A stretch of DNA of 64,000 bases from Candidatus Gastranaerophilales bacterium. GTDB lineage: Bacteria > Cyanobacteriota > Vampirovibrionia > Gastranaerophilales > Gastranaerophilaceae. Position numbers and translations under genes: made by a program. Positions within the stretch are counted from its first letter, which is position 1, and the number at the start of each line of letters is the position of its first letter. The DNA lies in the NCBI GenBank assembly GCA_944324945.1, contig CALUYE010000003.1:62001-126000 (forward strand), written 5' to 3'. Below, piece by piece: positions 17,779 to 26,980 of the stretch. The notes under the pieces were generated by a model. That model ran no database searches. It was given only the letters and a program-made list of their open reading frames with translations, and was not told where the DNA came from.

Positions 17779-19131
17779 ATGCAAGATTACATTAGTGAAG
17801 TTTTAAGCAAAGTCGAAGCAAAAAACGCAAATGAAAAAGAGTTTTGTCAGGCAGTTTATGAGGTTTTACATACCCTAAAACCCGTTGTTGAAAAACACCC
17901 CGAATATGAAAAAACAGCACTGCTTGAAAGATTGGTTGAACCTGAAAGAATTATTATGTTTAGAGTTCCCTGGGTTGATGATAAGGGAGTTGTCCATGTA
18001 AACCGCGGATACAGAGTTCAATTTAGCGGTGCAATAGGGCCGTACAAAGGCGGTTTAAGATTTCATGAAAACGTAAATTTAAGTATTATTAAATTTTTAG
18101 GTTTTGAACAAATATTTAAAAATGCGCTGACAGGGCTTCCGATTGGCGGCGCCAAAGGCGGCAGCGATTTTAACCCAAAAGGTAAATCGGATAATGAAAT
18201 TATGCGTTTTTGCCAAAGCTTTATGAACGAGCTTCAAAGACACATAGGACACAATCTTGATGTACCCGCAGGAGATATCGGAGTCGGAGCGCGTGAAATC
18301 GGCTATTTATTCGGTCAATACAGAAAAATTAAAAACGCTTACGAAGCAGGTGTTTTAACAGGTAAAGCGCTTGAATACGGCGGTTCTTTGGTAAGAAAAG
18401 AAGCAACAGGGTTTGGTTTAATGTATTTTATGCACTGTATGCTTGAAAAACACGGAATCGATATAAAAGATAAAACAGTAACTATCTCGGGAAGCGGAAA
18501 CGTTGCAATTTATGCAGCACAAAAAGCAATGGAAATGGGTGCTAAGGTTGTTGCAATGTCTGATTCAAACGGATGTATATACGATAAAAACGGTATTGAT
18601 TTAGATGAAATTAAAAGAATTAAAGAAGTTGAACGTTTAAGAATTAAAGAATACTTAAAAAAACATCCCGATGCAAAATACAGCGAAAATATCGAAGGAA
18701 AAACTCCTGCCGTTTATGAAATACCGGCTCAGATTGTTCTTCCTTGCGCTACACAAAACGATATCAACTTGCAAACAGCACAGTTGTTAACTAAAAACGG
18801 CGTTTTAGCAATAGGCGAAGGCGCCAATATGCCGACTGATAACGAAGCAATTGAATACTTTATTAACAATAACGTTCTGCTTGCTCCCGCAAAAGCTGCA
18901 AATGCAGGCGGCGTTGCAACATCAGCTTTAGAAATGTCTCAAAATTCAATGAGATATTCATGGAGCTATGAAGAAGTTGATCATAAATTAAAAGAAATTA
19001 TGGTTAATATTTATAAATCCTGCTTAATGGCAATTAATGAATACAATCTTGGAATTAATTATTCCGCAGCCGCAAACATTGCAGGCTTTAAAAAAGTTGC
19101 AAGCGCAATGATGGAGCAAGGAATTATATAA
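17779..19131 (+). CDS. gdhA: Glutamate dehydrogenase
   Basis: A 450-residue hexameric-type glutamate dehydrogenase that interconverts 2-oxoglutarate plus ammonium and glutamate. Seen in order: PYKGGLRFHENVN near residue 91, the catalytic-lysine segment GLPIGGAKGGSDF near 123, DVPAGDIGVGAREIGY, and a Rossmann fold with SGSGNVA near 236. The length and the KGGSDF form fit the NADP-dependent bacterial class, an assignment based on similarity only. It has its own promoter and terminator, so it is a single-gene unit that provides an ammonium assimilation route. Confidence 0.95.
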   Translation: MQDYISEVLSKVEAKNANEKEFCQAVYEVLHTLKPVVEKHPEYEKTALLERLVEPERIIMFRVPWVDDKGVVHVNRGYRVQFSGAIGPYKGGLRFHENVNLSIIKFLGFEQIFKNALTGLPIGGAKGGSDFNPKGKSDNEIMRFCQSFMNELQRHIGHNLDVPAGDIGVGAREIGYLFGQYRKIKNAYEAGVLTGKALEYGGSLVRKEATGFGLMYFMHCMLEKHGIDIKDKTVTISGSGNVAIYAAQKAMEMGAKVVAMSDSNGCIYDKNGIDLDEIKRIKEVERLRIKEYLKKHPDAKYSENIEGKTPAVYEIPAQIVLPCATQNDINLQTAQLLTKNGVLAIGEGANMPTDNEAIEYFINNNVLLAPAKAANAGGVATSALEMSQNSMRYSWSYEEVDHKLKEIMVNIYKSCLMAINEYNLGINYSAAANIAGFKKVASAMMEQGII

Positions 19132-19140
19132 AAATAAACA

Positions 19141-19177
19141 AAAAAATCCCCGTTTTAATTAAAACGGGGATTTTTTT
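19141..19177. terminator. Bidirectional intrinsic terminator
   Basis: AAAAAATCCCCGTTTT and AAAACGGGGATTTTTTT form a perfect stem with A and T tracts. It separates the convergent gdhA and nadA genes, and its last base is the first base of the nadA stop codon. Confidence 0.88.
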
Positions 19178-20103
19178 CAGGCGTTTACAATATCTAAATT
19201 AAGCATTTTTTCAATACAATTAATTGCTTTGGCAGCTATTTTATCATCAATTGTAATTTCATTTTTTTCATCCAAAAGCGTTTGATAGATGTTTTCAAGA
19301 TTGTTCTTTTTCATATTGGGACAAATTATATTTTCATTTATTAAGATAAATTCTTTATCCCATCCCTCAAGCTTAGAATCACGGTTAAGCCTGTCTACAA
19401 CGCCTTTTTCGGTTGCAATAACGAATTTTTTATTTGAAGATTTTTTTGCATATTCCATTATTTCTTTTGTGGAGCCGGTAAAATCCGCAAGTTTTACAAC
19501 CTCTTGATGACACTCAGGGTGCGCCAATATTATTGCATCAGGATATTCTTTTCTTGCTTTGATAATATCTTCAACTCTAATTCTTAAATGCGTCGGGCAA
19601 AAACCGTTAAATGTAATTATTTCAACATTTTTTAATTTTGATTGAACGTATGAACCCAAATATGTATCGGGAACAAATAAAACTTTAGGTACATTTAAAC
19701 TCTTAACCACTTCAATGGCGTTTGAACTTGTACAGCAAATATCGCAGCATGCTTTAACTTCAGCCGTTGAATTAATGTAACATACAACAGGGATATTGGG
19801 ATGTTTTGCTTTAAAGATTTTTAAATTTTCAACATCAATCATATCCGCCATAACACAGCCTGAGTCCATATTTGGAAGCAGAACTTTTTTATTTAAAGAC
19901 AAAAGCTTGGCGCTTTGAGCCATAAAATATACACCTGCAAACAAAATAATATCGGCATCGGTTTTTGCCGCCATCTTGCTTAGATATAAAGAATCCCCGA
20001 CAAAATTGGAAACTTCGTCTATTTCGATATTTTGATAGCAATGCGTTAATATGATTGCGTTTTTTTCTTTTTTTAATTTATTAATTTCTCTTATAAAATC
20101 CAT
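19177..20103 (-). CDS. nadA: Quinolinate synthase
   Basis: A 308-residue [4Fe-4S] enzyme that condenses iminoaspartate with dihydroxyacetone phosphate to quinolinate in de novo NAD synthesis. Three cluster Cys are visible in conserved places: PNMDSGCVMADM, CCTSSNA (preceded by an extra CCDIC) and the late CPNMKKNNL. HPECHQEV and the GVYFMAQSAK motif also match NadA. nadB and nadC are not adjacent in this window. A GAGG eight bases before the ATG supports the start. It is transcribed divergently from the DtxR-like regulator, with 168 bases between them. Confidence 0.95.
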   Translation of the reverse strand: MDFIREINKLKKEKNAIILTHCYQNIEIDEVSNFVGDSLYLSKMAAKTDADIILFAGVYFMAQSAKLLSLNKKVLLPNMDSGCVMADMIDVENLKIFKAKHPNIPVVCYINSTAEVKACCDICCTSSNAIEVVKSLNVPKVLFVPDTYLGSYVQSKLKNVEIITFNGFCPTHLRIRVEDIIKARKEYPDAIILAHPECHQEVVKLADFTGSTKEIMEYAKKSSNKKFVIATEKGVVDRLNRDSKLEGWDKEFILINENIICPNMKKNNLENIYQTLLDEKNEITIDDKIAAKAINCIEKMLNLDIVNA

Positions 20104-20209
20104 TTACAATGCCTCGGTTAATAATTATAATTACCAAAAACGGGTTATTATTTTATTTAACTACAATGATAGTTTGTCGTCAACATCTTTGATTTTACAA
20201 AATTACCTA

Positions 20210-20262
20210 TTGACATTTTGTTAGGTTAGCCTTACTATATTTTGTAAGGTTTACCTAACAAA
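20210..20262 (+). promoter_or_regulatory. Promoter with long palindromic metalloregulator operator
   Basis: TTGACA (20210-20215), a 17-base spacer and TACTAT (20233-20238) form a good promoter. An inverted repeat with 19-base arms (20217-20235 and 20244-20262, 17 of 19 positions matching, 8-base spacer) covers the spacer, the -10 and the start of the ribosome site. Each arm contains TTAGGTnAnCCT, close to the DtxR/IdeR box core TTAGGTTAG. The position implies steric repression of the downstream DtxR-family gene, probably by its own product bound to Fe or Mn. Confidence 0.85.
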
Positions 20263-20271
20263 GGAAAAATA

Positions 20272-20685
20272 ATGTTGACAAAAGCACTTGAAGACTATAT
20301 TGAATATATTTATAACTCAATAAAAGAAAATAAAGAACTTAAAGCAATTGATATTGCAAATAACTTTAATATTTCAAGAGCAAGTGTTTCAGAGGCGCTA
20401 ATCAGACTTGGCGATATGGATTTAATTATCTATGAGGGAAGAAAAGGGATTAAAATAACCGAAAAAGGTGAAGATGAAGCAAAAAAAATCATCAAAAAAC
20501 ATAAAATTTTATCCTCATTTTTTTGCGAAATTTTAGGGTTTGAATCAAACATTGCTTCAGATAACGCCTGCAAAATAGAACATGTTATAGATGAAAAAAT
20601 TATAGAAAAACTTGAAAAATTTATCGAATTTTCTATAAAACATAATATAAATTTATCTTTTAAGGAATATATAAACAATGATTAA
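20272..20685 (+). CDS. DtxR/MntR-family metal-dependent transcriptional regulator
   Basis: A 137-residue regulator. Residues 1-65 form a winged helix (ALEDYIEYIYN at the start, as in MntR; recognition helix around ISRASVSEALIRL). The remainder is the helical dimerisation and metal-binding domain (KKHKILSSFFCEILGF, then Glu/His-containing helices with KIEHVIDE). There is no C-terminal SH3-like domain, which fits the short MntR-like type. Fe versus Mn cannot be settled from sequence. The operator upstream suggests autoregulation. Its last eight bases overlap the next gene. Confidence 0.88.
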   Translation: MLTKALEDYIEYIYNSIKENKELKAIDIANNFNISRASVSEALIRLGDMDLIIYEGRKGIKITEKGEDEAKKIIKKHKILSSFFCEILGFESNIASDNACKIEHVIDEKIIEKLEKFIEFSIKHNINLSFKEYINND

Positions 20686-21676
20686 CAACATTAAAGCATT
20701 CGCAAGATTTTTAGACCAGCCTGTTTTAATTTCAAAATTAAATAAATCCATGCCCCTTGTTTTATTAAGCAGCAGCGCTTTATTAAGCGCAAAAGAAGGT
20801 TATGATGTATTTATTAAAAACAAGCAGCAAAATAAAGAAATTCAAAAGAAAAACGAAAATAAATTTTACAAAAATACTTTCATTTTATTTATGAGTGCGC
20901 TTAGCGCACTCGCTGCTCCTAAAATAGCTTCAAAAATCACAAAAAGAGATTTAATTCCGTCTCTTGATGAAACAAAGAAATTAAACAAAAAAATAATTGA
21001 TGATTTTATCTTAAGCAAAAACCCTCCAAAAGATATTCAAGATTTGCTTGAATCGTCAAAAGAAAATATTCTTTCCTTTAAAAAAGTAAAAACTTTAATA
21101 AAAAGATTAAAAGAAACAAATAATACTGATTTTATAAATAAATTAATCCCCGAGCCGCAAAATGTAAGTTCTAAAGATATTTTTTCGGAAATTGGATATT
21201 TATCAATATATGGAGCAGTCCCTGTTGTGGGAGGAATTATATCAGGAATTACAGCAGACAAGATTTCACCCGATAAGGATTGTAAAAATTCAACATGCAA
21301 TAAAATTTCAGAAGGGCTATATCAATATCTTGCGAATATATTTTTATGTAATGTTGGAGCAGGATGTGCATTAGGAATTCTTGAAAAATTAAAAATTCAA
21401 AATAAAACAATAAGAGCACTTTCTATGACAGCAGGAATAATTACAACAGGAGTAATCGGGGGCAATAAAATTGCAAACTTAATTACAAAAAAAGTCATAT
21501 GTCCTTTTTCAAAAAACAAAATCAAAGAAAGAAAACCCGAAATTGTAGATTTAGGCATGCACACAGACGACATTGCAACCGTTGCAACATTATCGGGATT
21601 AAAATGGATTGAGCCTATGCTTCCTTTTTTATATGCGCTATCGGGCTATAAATCAGGCATAGGGTATAGAAACTAG
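20678..21676 (+). CDS. Unidentified multi-pass membrane protein in the metalloregulator operon
   Basis: A 332-residue protein with several hydrophobic stretches (about residues 24-42, 64-82, a Gly-rich pair around 172-190, 225-240, 250-268) separated by Lys-rich loops. A charged loop contains CKNSTCNK, and the end has VICPF and HTDD. I do not recognise the family; the style resembles the larger unknown membrane protein at 55508-57529. It starts inside the regulator gene (8-base overlap), so it should be translated with it and be subject to the same metal-responsive operator. A role in metal movement or storage is possible, inferred from context only. Confidence 0.6.
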   Translation: MINNIKAFARFLDQPVLISKLNKSMPLVLLSSSALLSAKEGYDVFIKNKQQNKEIQKKNENKFYKNTFILFMSALSALAAPKIASKITKRDLIPSLDETKKLNKKIIDDFILSKNPPKDIQDLLESSKENILSFKKVKTLIKRLKETNNTDFINKLIPEPQNVSSKDIFSEIGYLSIYGAVPVVGGIISGITADKISPDKDCKNSTCNKISEGLYQYLANIFLCNVGAGCALGILEKLKIQNKTIRALSMTAGIITTGVIGGNKIANLITKKVICPFSKNKIKERKPEIVDLGMHTDDIATVATLSGLKWIEPMLPFLYALSGYKSGIGYRN

Positions 21677-21738
21677 TTTCTAATTTAAGTTTTATTAATT
21701 TTTTGAATTTAATAAATTACAAATTTAAAATATATTAT

Positions 21739-22302
21739 ATGGATTACATTGAACAAGTAGAAAAAGTTTTTAACTATTTAAAGTTTAATTTAGAATTTGA
21801 TGAATTAGAGAAACTGTTAAATTTTAAAAAAAATTTTAATAATGATTTAAATTTAATCGGTTGCTTTTTAAAAGACTATCTGATTCTGCATAGTGTCAGG
21901 AAAAATTTTTCAGATGAAGAATTATACAATACATTTGTTTTGTATTTTGAAGAAAATATAAATAACAAAAAACAAATTCTTAATAACATTGTAAAATTTT
22001 CAAATTATTACATTATGCTTGTATTTGAAAAATGTAATGATATAGAAATTTTAACCTCAATATCAACAATAAATGCCTGCTATTGCTTGGAATGTTATCC
22101 TTTGGTTATGAAGATATTTGATAAATATTTTGAAAAGAGAATTGAAAGATGTGTTTTAATTAAAAAATTACATAATATTTCAAATTTAGTATTGGAAAAA
22201 TTTGAAAATCCAAACAGCAATATTGATTTTTACAATCTTTCAGAAGATAATAACAAAGCAGTATATCCGATTGATAAAATCCATGAAAGGGCTGTAGTAT
22301 AA
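21739..22302 (+). CDS. Hypothetical protein upstream of obg
   Basis: A 187-residue protein, helical and rich in Asn, Phe, Leu and Lys, with Cys residues near the middle (NACYCLECYP). No signal peptide, membrane segment or known domain is recognised. I choose the ATG at 21739; an upstream in-frame TTG has no better support. No Shine-Dalgarno is seen, but TAAAAT ends seven bases before the ATG. The stop codon is one base before the GTG of obg, so the two genes are probably co-transcribed. Confidence 0.55.
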   Translation: MDYIEQVEKVFNYLKFNLEFDELEKLLNFKKNFNNDLNLIGCFLKDYLILHSVRKNFSDEELYNTFVLYFEENINNKKQILNNIVKFSNYYIMLVFEKCNDIEILTSISTINACYCLECYPLVMKIFDKYFEKRIERCVLIKKLHNISNLVLEKFENPNSNIDFYNLSEDNNKAVYPIDKIHERAVV

Positions 22303-22303
22303 A

Positions 22304-23590
22304 GTGGCAGCTTTTATCGACAAAGCTAAAATTAAAGTTATCTCAGGCGCAGGCGGCAACGGAGCGCTTGCTTGGCGCAGAGAAAAATATGTTGATAAAG
22401 GAGGGCCTGCAGGTGGAGACGGCGGCTGCGGAGGAGATGTTTATTTTGTTGCAACATCTGATATGTCTACTCTTTTGGATTTTACGCATAAATCCGTATA
22501 CAAAGCACAACGCGGAGAAAACGGCAGAAATAAAAACTGTCATGGTAAAAACGGTGAAAATTTATATATAAAAATGCCCACAGGGGTTATTGTAAAAGAT
22601 TTAAAAACAAATAAAATTATAGCAGACCTTAACAAAGACGGAAAAACCGTATTAATCGCAAAAGGCGGAAGAGGAGGAAGGGGTAACGCCAGGTTTGCAA
22701 CAGCACAAAAAAGGGCACCGCAATTTTGCGAGCCCGGAGAACCGTCAATCGAGAGGGAGCTTGAGCTTGAATTAAAATTACTGGCAGACGTCGGACTTGT
22801 TGGCATGCCAAATGCCGGTAAATCAAGCTTAATAAGCACAATTAGCGCTGCAAAACCAAAAATCGCATCTTACCCTTTTACGACACTGATTCCAAACCTT
22901 GGAGTGGTAAAAAAACCAAACGGCGACGGCTTTGTAATAGCTGATATTCCGGGGCTTATTGAAGGCGCATCGGAAGGATTGGGCTTAGGACATGAATTTT
23001 TAAGGCATGTTCAAAGATGTAAATTATTACTTCATGTTGTCGATATTTCACTTGAAGGAAGTCTTGAAAATTATAAAAAAATTAATAAAGAATTAGAAAA
23101 ATTCGATAAAGAACTTGCAAAAAGACCCATGGTTTTGGTGCTAAATAAATCTGACTTAACAGATCTTGAGCATGCCAAAGAAATTAAGGAAGAATTTATG
23201 AAAACATTTAATTTAAAAGAAGTTTTCATAATTTCAAGCGCAACAAAAGAAGGAGTTCAAGATTTATTAAATTATATATATGTTAAGTTAGATGAAGTTC
23301 ATGACATTACCGTTTCGCATGTTGTTGAAGATGACCCTGATGCTTTTAATAATGATGATTCAGACTATGAAATCATAAAATTAAATAAAAATACATATAC
23401 TATAAATGGAGGAAAATTAAAAAGATTGGCTTCCGTAACGGATATAAAAAACACAGGGCAAATCAAGCGCTATACAAACATTTTAGACTCTATGGGTATT
23501 TTTGATGCTTTAAGAGGTCTTGGGATACAAAACGGTGATACCATTGTTGTTGCTGGGATAGAGCTAACATACGATGAAGATTATTACTAA
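22304..23590 (+). CDS. obg: Obg GTPase
   Basis: A 428-residue essential GTPase involved in 50S ribosome maturation and stress control. Residues 1-158 form the glycine-rich Obg fold (GAGGNGALAWRREK, GGPAGGDGGCGG). The G domain has G1 GMPNAGKSS, G3 DIPGLIEGAS and G4 NKSD. Residues about 350-428 form an OCT domain (YTINGGKLKRLA, DALRGLGIQNGD). The start is GTG; the weak GAAAGG site lies inside the preceding gene. All signature motifs are intact. Confidence 0.95.
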   Translation: MAAFIDKAKIKVISGAGGNGALAWRREKYVDKGGPAGGDGGCGGDVYFVATSDMSTLLDFTHKSVYKAQRGENGRNKNCHGKNGENLYIKMPTGVIVKDLKTNKIIADLNKDGKTVLIAKGGRGGRGNARFATAQKRAPQFCEPGEPSIERELELELKLLADVGLVGMPNAGKSSLISTISAAKPKIASYPFTTLIPNLGVVKKPNGDGFVIADIPGLIEGASEGLGLGHEFLRHVQRCKLLLHVVDISLEGSLENYKKINKELEKFDKELAKRPMVLVLNKSDLTDLEHAKEIKEEFMKTFNLKEVFIISSATKEGVQDLLNYIYVKLDEVHDITVSHVVEDDPDAFNNDDSDYEIIKLNKNTYTINGGKLKRLASVTDIKNTGQIKRYTNILDSMGIFDALRGLGIQNGDTIVVAGIELTYDEDYY

Positions 23591-23601
23591 AGTGTTACAT
23601 T

Positions 23602-23629
23602 TTGACAAAAATGAAAGTCATAGTAAACT
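23602..23629 (+). promoter_or_regulatory. Candidate promoter of the pilus/secretion operon
   Basis: A perfect TTGACA (23602-23607) is followed after 16 bases by TAAACT (23624-23629), a 4-of-6 match to TATAAT. It lies in the 98-base gap between obg and the PilP-like gene. Confidence 0.5.
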
Positions 23630-23688
23630 TATAAGTAGGGTTATTTAACCAAATAGTATTATAGGATATAAGAAGAGTTTAGTATTAA

Positions 23689-25062
23689 ATGTTTTTTGAG
23701 GATGAAAAAGATAAGGATATTATTATTGATCCTGATGCAAATTTAGAAATTTCAGATGACGGAACAGTCAGCTGGGATGACATTCTGGTAGATAATGATG
23801 AAATTGTATCAATAAAAGATTCTAATAAAACACACACGCAGCAGAATAACAATGCAGTCCAAAATGATTCTAAGACTGCAGGTGCAGATTCTTTAGGTGA
23901 TGATTTAATTGATCTTGGTGATGATTTAGAATTTATTGATGATGAAACAGATAATACCGATGATGTTGATGATGAAGAATTAAGAAAAATTTTAACGGCT
24001 GATTCATCAACACAAGCACCAAAACAAAAAGCATTTGATGCTTTCGGAGGAAACTCCGGACAAAATCAAACAGAAATTCAAAATAATGATTCTTTAATTC
24101 AAGAAGATTTTGACATTGATTCAAATTTAGCAAATGCAGCGGAAGCTGCAGGTATTGCAAATAACAATTTAAGAAATAAGGCACCTCGAAGCGAAATTAA
24201 GATTGCAAAAAACTCTCAAAAAAGCAGTCTTCCGCTATTAATCGCAATTCTTGTTGCTGTTATTGCAGGCGGTGGAGTATATTATTACACTTCAAGCTAT
24301 AGCGACGAAAAAGAAATGCTTGCCGATTTAACAGCACAAAATCAAGCGGTTCAAGAAACCTTGAACAATACAACACAAGAAGAAATTGCAAACAGAGCTC
24401 AAGACGAACAAAACAACGCTATTCCTGTCGTAAACGAAGAGCAGGCAAACGAACTGCAAGCACAAAAAGAACAGCAGCAAAAAGAGACCGTTCCCGTAAT
24501 GCAAACAGGCAGAAGCGACCCGTTCATGCCTTTAGAAAAGTACACAACTTTTGTTATAGAAAAACCAAAACCTAAAGCAATAGCAGTCCAAAAACCGAAA
24601 AAAACAAAAAATATTGATGATTTCGGCTTCCCTATGCCGCCCAAGAAAGTAACATACGCAGGAACTGCATATTTTAATACAAACGATTTGGAAAAATTAG
24701 ATACTTTTTTAGTTTCCGGAATCTTATACGACACAAAAGAACCTGCAGCAATTATTAACTATGATAATGCCAGTTATTTTGTAAAAGAGGGGGATATATT
24801 TAAAAATTTTGTAGTTAAAAAGATACAAAGAGATGATGTTATACTGGCAAACGGACAATATATATTCAGGGCAAAAGTTGCAGAGGCCATAAATTCAAAA
24901 AATAAAAACATAACCCCCGTAGGGTTAATAAGCAACGGAGAAAAGAGAGTCTACAGCAACAATGTCATAGGTGATTTATCAACAGATAAAAATAAAAATA
25001 AAAATAAAAACGATGACAACTATGTTTCATCTGAAGATATAGAAATAAACGAAAGACAATAA
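23689..25062 (+). CDS. PilP-like pilus/secretion assembly protein with acidic cytoplasmic domain
   Basis: A 457-residue bitopic protein. Residues 1-180 are strongly acidic and Asn/Asp-rich (for example DDLIDLGDDLEFIDDE). A single membrane helix follows at about 182-202, then a Gln/Glu-rich segment. The C-terminal region is periplasmic, with TGRSDPFMPLEKY and a small beta domain (YAGTAYFNT to ILANGQYIFR) like the PilP/GspC HR domain that contacts the secretin. Gene order (this, secretin, ATPase, platform) supports a PilP/GspC role. The large acidic cytoplasmic half is not usual for PilP and may meet the similarly acidic ATPase. It is followed by the secretin after 23 bases. Confidence 0.65.
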   Translation: MFFEDEKDKDIIIDPDANLEISDDGTVSWDDILVDNDEIVSIKDSNKTHTQQNNNAVQNDSKTAGADSLGDDLIDLGDDLEFIDDETDNTDDVDDEELRKILTADSSTQAPKQKAFDAFGGNSGQNQTEIQNNDSLIQEDFDIDSNLANAAEAAGIANNNLRNKAPRSEIKIAKNSQKSSLPLLIAILVAVIAGGGVYYYTSSYSDEKEMLADLTAQNQAVQETLNNTTQEEIANRAQDEQNNAIPVVNEEQANELQAQKEQQQKETVPVMQTGRSDPFMPLEKYTTFVIEKPKPKAIAVQKPKKTKNIDDFGFPMPPKKVTYAGTAYFNTNDLEKLDTFLVSGILYDTKEPAAIINYDNASYFVKEGDIFKNFVVKKIQRDDVILANGQYIFRAKVAEAINSKNKNITPVGLISNGEKRVYSNNVIGDLSTDKNKNKNKNDDNYVSSEDIEINERQ

Positions 25063-25085
25063 CTAAACTTGGGAGAAATAATAAA

Positions 25086-26954
25086 ATGTTAAAAAAATCA
25101 TACAAATTAAGTAAAATATGTTTAAGTATTTTAAGTATGACATTGATTTCAGGAACTGTTTTCGGATTTGATAATTACGGTAAGTTATCATATTTAGACG
25201 GTGTTTCAGGTTCCTATTTGCAAAATCAGCAACAAGAAAGTGCAAGTATTTTAAATATTAATTCTCCCGAAGCACAGGCGATTGAAGCAAGAATTGAGCT
25301 TGGCGGTTATCCCGAAGTTGTAAATACGGATGAGACCGTTAGTTTATCATTGATGAATGCTAATTTAAATCAAGTTTTAAGAATGTTATGCGACAAGGCG
25401 GGCTTGGGATATGTTCCTATGAGCAGAGATATTGCCGGTAGAAAGGTGTCGCTTGATTTAAACAATGTAAATCTAAATGATGCTTTTTCAATGATATTTA
25501 AAATGTGCAATTTAACATTTAAAATAGAAAAAAACAATCTCTTGGTATATCTATTGGATGATGTCCAGGCAGCAGGCGAAGTTACAAATATTTCGGTACT
25601 TCCGGTTAAATATGCAAATGTTCGCCAGGTCGCTTCATTTTTGAACTCAAATATATTTGAAAATAATATTTCGGGACTTACAAACCATGCAGTCGTGTCT
25701 GCTAATCCGTCTAAAAACGAATTATTTGTATTCGGCACGGATAATGATGTTGCAACCATAAAAAAGGTTTTGCCTTTAATTGATACAAAACCTTTAATAA
25801 ATACATTTAAAGTTAACCATACAACCCCTAAAGAAATGGCACAAATGATTTGTGAATCGTTATTCAACGCAGAATTTGACGATTCTAACGATGAAACAGA
25901 ACAAAATGCACAGGATGACGAAAAAATAACAATCGGACCCGGGGTTGCAGCATGCCGTTTAGATAAACTTGCATCAGAAACAGAACAAAACGAGAAAAAA
26001 GAAGATAATGACAGCCCTGTAAGATCATTTAACGGTCCCCCGCTTATTGTTTCTTATTTCTCGGAATCAGGTAAAGTTGGAGTATATGGCGGCTCTGTTC
26101 AACAGGCCGAATTGGTTCGCGACTTTATTTTAGAACACGATAAAAAACAACTAATGGCTTATGTTGAGGTTTCGGTTATTGAATTAAACGAATCCGGCTC
26201 TAAAACATTCTCAAACACTTGGAACTTATGGACTCCGTTTATATCTTTGGGATTTGACGGAACAGCCTTTAATGTCGGGGGTGCAGAACCTTTCTTTATC
26301 TGGGGCGACAGCGTAAATTCAGGTGAAACAACATTAACAAAAACAAACAATAAAGCTTTAACTTACAGCTTAAATTATATTATAGAAAACGGAAACGGAA
26401 GAGTACTTTCAAATCCTAAAATCATGGTTACAAACGGAAGAAAAGCGGTTATCGACATGACTTCCGACTATATCAAAAAGACAACAACACAAATTCTTGA
26501 AAGTTCAACTTCTATAACATCAGGCTCACAAAGATCGTATGAAATCGGCGATGATCAGGGTATTGTAATCGAGCTTGTACCTTTTATATCGCCTGACGGA
26601 TACGTTACAATGAATTTAACGCCCGAATTTTCAACGGTTGCACAAACAGTAACAAGAAAAAATGAAATGGGCGGTGAAGATATTGAAGCTACATTACTTC
26701 AAAGAAGAGACTTAGAGCTTAAAAACGTAAGAATAAGAGACGGCGAATCACTTGTACTTGCAGGTTTAATCAAAGAAGACGAAAACCAAACAATTCATAA
26801 AATGCCTCTATTATCTGATTTACCCTTCATTGGAGCTTTCTTTAGAAACAGCTTAAATACAAAATCCAGAGAAGAAATGGTAATAGTTGTAACGCCGCAT
26901 ATCATTAAAGATACCGATGAATTAAGCAAAAACGATAAAGTGTATGATTTATAA
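25086..26954 (+). CDS. Type IV pilus / type II secretion secretin
   Basis: A 622-residue outer-membrane secretin of the PilQ/GspD class. A signal peptide (KICLSILSMTLISGTVFG) is followed by an STN-like domain (VSLSLMNANLNQVLRMLCDKAG), N1-type domains with a Glu/Asp-rich insertion at about residues 265-310, and then the secretin core: YVEVSVIELN, VLSNPKIMVTNGRKA, the membrane-associated region around 440-560 and the closing MVIVVTPHII. It is the outer-membrane pore for a pilus or pseudopilus machine. The adjacent PilP-like protein and ATPase support this. GGGAGA precedes the ATG by about 10 bases. Confidence 0.88.
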   Translation: MLKKSYKLSKICLSILSMTLISGTVFGFDNYGKLSYLDGVSGSYLQNQQQESASILNINSPEAQAIEARIELGGYPEVVNTDETVSLSLMNANLNQVLRMLCDKAGLGYVPMSRDIAGRKVSLDLNNVNLNDAFSMIFKMCNLTFKIEKNNLLVYLLDDVQAAGEVTNISVLPVKYANVRQVASFLNSNIFENNISGLTNHAVVSANPSKNELFVFGTDNDVATIKKVLPLIDTKPLINTFKVNHTTPKEMAQMICESLFNAEFDDSNDETEQNAQDDEKITIGPGVAACRLDKLASETEQNEKKEDNDSPVRSFNGPPLIVSYFSESGKVGVYGGSVQQAELVRDFILEHDKKQLMAYVEVSVIELNESGSKTFSNTWNLWTPFISLGFDGTAFNVGGAEPFFIWGDSVNSGETTLTKTNNKALTYSLNYIIENGNGRVLSNPKIMVTNGRKAVIDMTSDYIKKTTTQILESSTSITSGSQRSYEIGDDQGIVIELVPFISPDGYVTMNLTPEFSTVAQTVTRKNEMGGEDIEATLLQRRDLELKNVRIRDGESLVLAGLIKEDENQTIHKMPLLSDLPFIGAFFRNSLNTKSREEMVIVVTPHIIKDTDELSKNDKVYDL

Positions 26955-26980
26955 TGCGCTATTATAATTAATGACAGATT

